Shown here: in pieces, positions 7,400-11,024 of the stretch
How positions within the stretch are numbered: position 1 is the first letter of the stretch
Layout of the letters: every line of letters starts with the position of its first letter
Origin: Nitrospirota bacterium
Lineage (GTDB): Bacteria; Nitrospirota; Nitrospiria; Nitrospirales; UBA8639
Assembly: GCA_029881175.1 (NCBI GenBank)
Contig: JAOUNC010000053.1
Location: 1 to 11,024, forward strand
Length of the DNA stretch: 11,024 nt
Direction of reading: 5' to 3'
Notes under the pieces: model-generated
Seen by the model: only the letters and a program-made list of their open reading frames with translations
Databases searched by the model: none
Told to the model about the DNA's origin: nothing
Made by a program: the position numbers and the translations under genes

Positions 7400-8200
7400 T
7401 TAAGAAGTTCTCTCCAAACGCTCCTCTAACCGCTTAAGGGCTTTTTGCGTTTCTCTCAAATCTTTGAGTATTTCCTTTTGCGTGACAGGACCTTGCAGCT
7501 CAGCCAATCGTTCGGCTTTGGCTTCATCGAGATTATTGATCACCACGGCAATAAATAAATTGATGACCACAAACGTTCCCAAGATCACAAAACTGACAAA
7601 ATACAGCCACGACAAATAATGAAAATCCATGGCCGTGTACATCACATCAGTCCAATCTTCCAGCGTCACCACACGAAAGAGCGTGAGCAGCGAAATGCCC
7701 AAAGACCGCCAATGAGTGGGATCATGTTCATGAAAAAGCTGATATCCCGTGATGGCATAGATATAAAAAATCACGCTCATTAAGGTCATGACGTGGATCA
7801 TACTGGGGATGGATCTCACCAACGTGGAGACGATCAATCGGAGTTCTGGAATCGTCGAAATCAGACGAAGCACCCGCAACAGGCGGGCTAAACGTGCGAT
7901 CATGGCAAATTCCCCGGTCGCAGGAATCAGGGAAAAGACGATGACTGAAAAATCAAACACATTCCAGCCATCTTGAAAATAGCGCTGGACCTGTGGAGCC
8001 AGAGCCAGCATTTTGAGCATGGCTTCTAGAATGAAAATTCCCAGAATCACGTGATTGCCCACATGCATCAGGTCACCATAGTGCTCGACTAGAGCCGGTG
8101 ACGTTTCCATACCTAAAATGACCCCGTTGATGAGGATAAAGCCAATGATCGCACGCTCAAACCAAGCGGCGCTGACAATCTGATTCACTCGATCATTCAT
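7400..8200 (-). CDS. Voltage-gated cation channel, NaChBac/Nav-type single-repeat subunit with Ca-like filter
   Basis: This encodes 266 residues with six membrane segments, the usual size for bacterial single-repeat channels that assemble as tetramers in the inner membrane. S4 carries four arginines at three-residue spacing (103, 106, 109, 112), the voltage sensor. Acidic counter-charges are visible in S2 (Glu59) and S3 (Asp83). The pore loop is T-L-E-D-W-T-D (179-185), followed by S6 with VVINLFIAVVINN (211-223). The C-terminus (240-264) is a charged coiled coil, as in the tetramerising tail of this family. Compared with the sodium filter TLESWSM there are two extra aspartates, which point to calcium permeation (inference). 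The ATG at 8200 has only a weak GTGAG upstream. The gene lies 141 nt after the CBS-domain gene on the same strand, with a perfect palindrome between them; it may be co-transcribed or separately controlled. Confidence 0.92.
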   Translation of the reverse strand: MNDRVNQIVSAAWFERAIIGFILINGVILGMETSPALVEHYGDLMHVGNHVILGIFILEAMLKMLALAPQVQRYFQDGWNVFDFSVIVFSLIPATGEFAMIARLARLLRVLRLISTIPELRLIVSTLVRSIPSMIHVMTLMSVIFYIYAITGYQLFHEHDPTHWRSLGISLLTLFRVVTLEDWTDVMYTAMDFHYLSWLYFVSFVILGTFVVINLFIAVVINNLDEAKAERLAELQGPVTQKEILKDLRETQKALKRLEERLERTS

Positions 8201-8231
8201 CGTTGTTCACTCACAGACATATCATGGTACA

Positions 8232-8259
8232 TGCTCATTCTCATATATGAGAATGAGCA
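8232..8259. repeat. Perfect 28-bp palindrome upstream of the channel gene
   Basis: TGCTCATTCTCATA is immediately followed by its exact reverse complement, giving 28 bp with no spacer. It lies 32 nt upstream of the channel start, between the CBS-domain and channel genes. No T tract follows on either strand, so it is not a standard terminator. A dimeric-regulator operator is the simplest reading, and an mRNA hairpin in the channel leader is the alternative. Confidence 0.7.
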
Positions 8260-8341
8260 CGGGCACCTATTCAAGATGATAAAAAATGGGAGGAACGAAT
8301 CTGGTGAGGAGAGGTAGTATGATCACTCCTCGGGGGGAGCC

Positions 8342-8779
8342 TCAACTCCCCGATGTGTGTAGATATCCCCGTAACACATCCCGGCGGGCTACAATACCAA
8401 TGAGCTTGCCAACATTATCCAGAACTGGAACTCGAATGAGATGGTTATTTTGTAAAACATCCAGAAGAGTCATAAGGTCCGTATCTTTGGTCACCGAAAT
8501 AGGATTGGACGTCAGGATGTCTCCAGCCGTCACCTCTTCCAGTTTTTTTCCTTTGCGAAGCGATGCGAGCAGATCAAACTCCGACACAATTCCGATAAGT
8601 TTGTTGTTGTCATCAACAATAGGCACAGACCCAAAACCTTCCATCATATAGGACGCCAACATTTCTGCTTGAGTGTCTTTCGTGGCACTTTGCACCTGCG
8701 TTTCCATAATCGAGCCAACCGTTAGATGGCCAAACTTACTTTCTCGTATCGCTGCACGTCCTTCAGCTATTTCACTCAT
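8342..8779 (-). CDS. Two-CBS-domain protein
   Basis: This encodes 145 residues. The ATG at 8779 is chosen because GGAGG lies 6 nt upstream; the adjacent in-frame GTG at 8782 would be too close to it. The protein is essentially one Bateman module. The first CBS motif spans about 20-75 (V-x-x-I-M, then SVPIVDDNNKLIGIVSEFDLL) and the second about 84-139 (AGDILTSNPISV, then RVPVLDNVGKLIGIVARRDVL). Such modules bind adenine nucleotides such as AMP, ATP or SAM and act as cytoplasmic energy or ligand sensors. No catalytic or DNA-binding domain is attached, so it must act on a partner or store a ligand. It lies between the formiminotransferase gene (66 nt upstream) and the channel gene (141 nt downstream). 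Control of the channel is possible because CBS modules regulate several channels and transporters, but this is speculation from position only. Confidence 0.92.
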   Translation of the reverse strand: MSEIAEGRAAIRESKFGHLTVGSIMETQVQSATKDTQAEMLASYMMEGFGSVPIVDDNNKLIGIVSEFDLLASLRKGKKLEEVTAGDILTSNPISVTKDTDLMTLLDVLQNNHLIRVPVLDNVGKLIGIVARRDVLRGYLHTSGS

Positions 8780-8845
8780 CACTCACCTCCTGAATAGTGG
8801 ATAAGAACCCTTTCACGGCTCACACCGGATATGGCTTCATTTGTA

Positions 8846-9763
8846 TCAAAAAACAGTGGATTGTTCTAGGCGATTTTCTAGTATGGGGTCAAATTTCATT
8901 GGCGTTACCTTAAGATCGTACAATAATTTTTGATCCCACGCTACTTGGGGCACAAGTCCCACGATCTCGCTTTCGATAATTTCTACCCCATAACAATGCG
9001 CCTCTCGCTTCACAAATTCAAAAGCCATGCGCAAAGACGTTTTACGAAAATCGGTGAGATTCATCGACACCTGTACCAACTGTCTAGACAGCAAGGGAAC
9101 GCCCATGGCTTTGACCGACGGCAATCCGCCATTCGACGTCCGAATGGCTTGAGCAATATGTTTGGCCACTTCAAGGTCATCACTCTGGAGCACCACATTA
9201 AAGGCAATCAAGAAGAACCGTGTCCCTACAGCGATGGCCCCAGCCGTGGGATGCATCATCGACGGTCCATAATCCGGGGACCACTTGCTATCAGTCTTCA
9301 TTCGAGTGGCCAAACCCGACAACCCGCCCTGTCTAATCCTTTCCAGTTTTGCCCTGGACGGAACACGACTGGCCTGTTCATACAAATACACGGGAATCTT
9401 AAGTTCCTGCCCGACCCGCGCTCCAAGATCTTCGGCATACATGACACAATCTTCCATGCTCACCCCTTGGAAGGGAACCCAGGGCACCACATCCACCACA
9501 CCAATTCGTGGATGCGCTCCCTGATGCTGGCGTATATCAATAAGTTGTTGGGCTTTTTGAACCAAACGAAAAAGAGCCGTACCCATTGCTTCCGGCTCGC
9601 CAACCATCGTGAACACCGAACGATGGTGGTCCGGATCAACATGCACATCCAGCAATGCCACCTGCGGAATGGCTTGGATACCTGCGGTCAATTCCGCAAT
9701 CACAGCAGGATCACGGCCTTCACTAATATTTGGCACGCTTTCAACGAGTCGCTGAGGTATCAT
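8846..9763 (-). CDS. Glutamate formiminotransferase (single-domain)
   Basis: This encodes 305 residues. The ATG at 9763 is preceded by AAGGA, whereas an upstream TTG at 9784 is in frame but unlikely. The family transfers formimino (and 5-formyl) groups between tetrahydrofolate and glutamate in the cytoplasm. Recognisable signatures are VPNISEGR (10-17), DVHVDPDHHRSVFTMVG (39-55), HQGAHPRIGVVDVVPWVP (80-97) with His84 matching the family's catalytic histidine, and the HPTAGAIAVGTRFFLIAFNV segment. The length matches the N-terminal transferase region of FtcD alone; the cyclodeaminase domain is absent. No hut gene is in the window, so a histidine-degradation role is not supported by context. Such stand-alone enzymes can replace 5-formyl-THF cyclo-ligase in folate salvage. 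It is the first gene of the minus-strand run. Confidence 0.93.
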   Translation of the reverse strand: MIPQRLVESVPNISEGRDPAVIAELTAGIQAIPQVALLDVHVDPDHHRSVFTMVGEPEAMGTALFRLVQKAQQLIDIRQHQGAHPRIGVVDVVPWVPFQGVSMEDCVMYAEDLGARVGQELKIPVYLYEQASRVPSRAKLERIRQGGLSGLATRMKTDSKWSPDYGPSMMHPTAGAIAVGTRFFLIAFNVVLQSDDLEVAKHIAQAIRTSNGGLPSVKAMGVPLLSRQLVQVSMNLTDFRKTSLRMAFEFVKREAHCYGVEIIESEIVGLVPQVAWDQKLLYDLKVTPMKFDPILENRLEQSTVF

Positions 9764-10183
9764 CGCCGATTCCTTTTTCCTCAAGACTTCGGTCCCTGCT
9801 GGTCAGCGCGATAAAGCCATGTGATTGCATCATACCCGCCTGATCTGAAGAGAGATCCATCAAAAAATTGACGCTCGCTATTTCATATGGGTCCCTCACG
9901 CCTCAGGTGCTACGCTAGTGGTTATCAGCCTGGGCATCGCGAAGGATCTGAGCCCAACCCGATGGTCCAGAGGCAAGGCCAAGTACCTTCCTTGACGTCC
10001 ACAAAAAACGCATATTATAGTCTAACCTGCTGATTTCCAAGGGTTTCCGAAAAATTCGTCAAGAACCATACAAAAAAAGACGCACAAACCTGATATAGTC
10101 CTGTCACACTTTCCGAGAAATGGAGACTTTATCAAAGGCTTCAACTCATGCTCTCACTTATTACCGTATAAAAGGTGATTCCC
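9764..10183. promoter_or_regulatory. Non-coding divergent region between the formiminotransferase and DsrE genes
   Basis: About 420 bp with no credible gene: reading frames here are short or shadow the neighbours. It must contain promoters for both directions. On the plus side there is an extended -10 at 10091-10099 (listed separately) and a weaker TTGACG...TATTAT pair with a short 15-nt spacer (9992-10018). On the minus side TATGAT occurs without a matching -35. Only short, weak inverted repeats are visible. Confidence 0.5.
10091..10099 (+). promoter_or_regulatory. Extended -10 promoter candidate for the dsrE-tusA operon
   Basis: TGATATAGT fits the TGn-TATAAT extended -10 pattern with one mismatch in the hexamer. 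The -35 position is A-rich with no consensus, which extended -10 promoters tolerate. The predicted start near 10106 would give a leader of about 78 nt ending in AAAAGGTG before the DsrE start. Confidence 0.4.
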
Positions 10184-10714
10184 ATGAATACCACGAAACT
10201 TGAACCTGCCACTGCGCTCGCCGAATTAAAAGAAACGAAACCCGACAGTGTGACCCTCGTCGTTCTGAGTGGTGACATGGATAAAGCCATGGCTGCCTTC
10301 ATCATTGCCACGGGCGCCGCCGCTATGGGCATGAAAGTTACCATGTTTTTCACGTTTTGGGGCTTAAATATCATTCGAAAACCCGGATCGACCAGTTCGG
10401 CTAAGGACTGGATGCGCCGCGCATTTGGGTGGATCAACAAAGGTGGGTCGGATAATTTGCCCCTGTCCCGATTCCATTTCGGTGGACTCGGCACAACCAT
10501 GATGAAAAAAGTCATGAAAAACAATCGCATGCCTGGCATTGCCGAACTGTTAGAAACGGCTCAAGACCTTGGCGTACAAATGATCGCCTGCACCACCACC
10601 TTAGGAATGATGGGCATTTCAAAAGATACGCTCATTGATGGCGTCGACCAACTCGCCGGAGTCAGCACCTATCTGGCTGAAGCCCGGCATGGCTCCGTCA
10701 ACTTATTCATTTAA
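10184..10714 (+). CDS. DsrE/DsrF-like family protein (DsrE2 type, COG2210)
   Basis: This encodes 176 residues. The ATG at 10184 is preceded by AAAAGGTG at 10170-10177; the GTG at 10175 lies inside that site and is rejected. The fold signature is clear: a first strand VTLVVLSGDMDKAMAAFIIATGAAAMG, then MFFTFWGL (54-61), and the C-terminal block with Cys136 in IACTTTLGMMGI followed by DGVDQLAGV. That cysteine, the only one in the protein, sits where DsrE2-type proteins hold a sulfur-carrying thiol. Family members are cytoplasmic or membrane-associated proteins that pass persulfide sulfur together with TusA and rhodaneses. The tusA gene follows after 34 nt, which strengthens a sulfur-relay role. 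Whether it serves sulfur oxidation, sulfur assimilation or thiolation cannot be told from this window. Confidence 0.9.
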   Translation: MNTTKLEPATALAELKETKPDSVTLVVLSGDMDKAMAAFIIATGAAAMGMKVTMFFTFWGLNIIRKPGSTSSAKDWMRRAFGWINKGGSDNLPLSRFHFGGLGTTMMKKVMKNNRMPGIAELLETAQDLGVQMIACTTTLGMMGISKDTLIDGVDQLAGVSTYLAEARHGSVNLFI

Positions 10715-10748
10715 TAGCACCCCGGAATCAAATAAAGAAGGACACACG

Positions 10749-10991
10749 ATGATACCAGCCGATGTCAAACTCGATACCCTTGGATATTTCTGCCCCATGC
10801 CCATCATCTTGACCTCCAAAAAAATCAAAGACCTGACTCCAGGCCAAGTGCTTGAGGTGGCGTCTGATGATGAAGGAATCAAAAAGGATATGCCTGCATG
10901 GTGTGAAACCACCGGCCACGAATGGGTCGGCCTAGAAGAAGAACCAGCCGGGGACAAAACTATCTACAAAGCCTACGTCAAAAAAACCTGA
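10749..10991 (+). CDS. tusA: TusA-family sulfur carrier protein
   Basis: This encodes 80 residues, the normal family size. The ATG at 10749 has AGAAGGA upstream with good spacing; an open frame continues upstream only through the dsrE gene in another frame. The hallmark is CPMP (Cys15-Pro-Met-Pro) within a LDTLGYFCPMPII strand-helix start. Cys15 accepts a persulfide and hands sulfur to partners. The second conserved block, MPAWCETTGHE (48-58), is typical of the wider TusA/SirA/YeeD group, and Cys52 is common there. In sulfur oxidisers a DsrE2-TusA pair moves sulfur toward heterodisulfide-reductase-like enzymes; in other bacteria TusA serves tRNA thiolation. The linkage to a DsrE2-type gene favours the first or another sulfur-trafficking role. 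The operon probably continues, as AGAAAGG occurs at the right edge of the window. Confidence 0.92.
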   Translation: MIPADVKLDTLGYFCPMPIILTSKKIKDLTPGQVLEVASDDEGIKKDMPAWCETTGHEWVGLEEEPAGDKTIYKAYVKKT

Positions 10992-11024
10992 AGTTAATCC
11001 CTTATAGCGTAGAAAGGCCGTGAA

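Noticed and set aside
8232..8259. Fur box reading of the palindrome
   Set aside because: The heptamers TGAGAAT and ATTCTCA are present but in diverging order, with TATA between them. The Fur arrangement is TGAGAAT-N-ATTCTCA.
8330..8352. GC-rich hairpin (CGGGGAG / CTCCCC) at the end of the CBS gene
   Set aside because: It overlaps the stop codon and no T tract follows directly on the minus strand, so I do not call it an intrinsic terminator.
8286..8651. Plus-strand open frame starting after GGAGG-like purines
   Set aside because: It is almost entirely antisense to the CBS-domain gene, and its product is low-complexity and unrecognisable.
8930..9814. Long plus-strand open frame of 294 codons
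   Set aside because: It lies antisense to the formiminotransferase gene, whose family motifs are clear. Its His/Arg/Ser-rich translation looks like a reverse-frame shadow and no ribosome-binding site is convincing.

Overview
The window is about 11 kb of bacterial chromosome of roughly 50% G+C. It holds nine genes, all apparently intact, in four transcription blocks. There are no tRNA or rRNA genes, CRISPR arrays or insertion sequences. The caspase/FecR/propeller exported proteins, together with a DsrE-type protein and TusA, would fit a chemolithotrophic Gram-negative bacterium. A member of the Nitrospirota with moderate G+C (a marine Nitrospira-like lineage) is my best guess. That is an inference from gene content and not proven by any marker gene here.

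Left region (97-7349). A minus-strand gene encodes an exported protein with a C-terminal six-unit propeller resembling lectins. It is divergently transcribed from a three-gene plus-strand operon. The first operon gene (1945-5496) is a 1183-residue exported mosaic: seven WD40 repeats, two Ig-like domains, an SH3 domain, a long coiled coil, another Ig-like segment, and a C-terminal caspase-like (peptidase C14) domain with an intact His/Cys pair and an EF-hand-like loop. It is followed by a YVTN-repeat propeller lipoprotein and an exported FecR-domain protein, then a good intrinsic terminator. Every product of this region carries an export signal. The region therefore looks like one cell-envelope system combining ligand- or protein-binding propellers with a protease-like effector. 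I consider it the most interesting part of the window.

Middle region (7400-9763). Three minus-strand genes follow, in transcription order: a single-domain glutamate formiminotransferase, a two-CBS-domain protein, and a voltage-gated cation channel of the NaChBac type. The channel's selectivity filter reads TLEDWTD, with extra acidic residues that point toward calcium permeation. A perfect 28-bp palindrome sits just upstream of the channel gene.

Right region (9764-11024). A 420-bp non-coding stretch leads to a plus-strand DsrE-family gene and a tusA gene. These are the start of a sulfur-transfer cluster that probably continues past the window edge. In other sulfur-metabolising bacteria this pair sits next to rhodanese or heterodisulfide-reductase-like genes.
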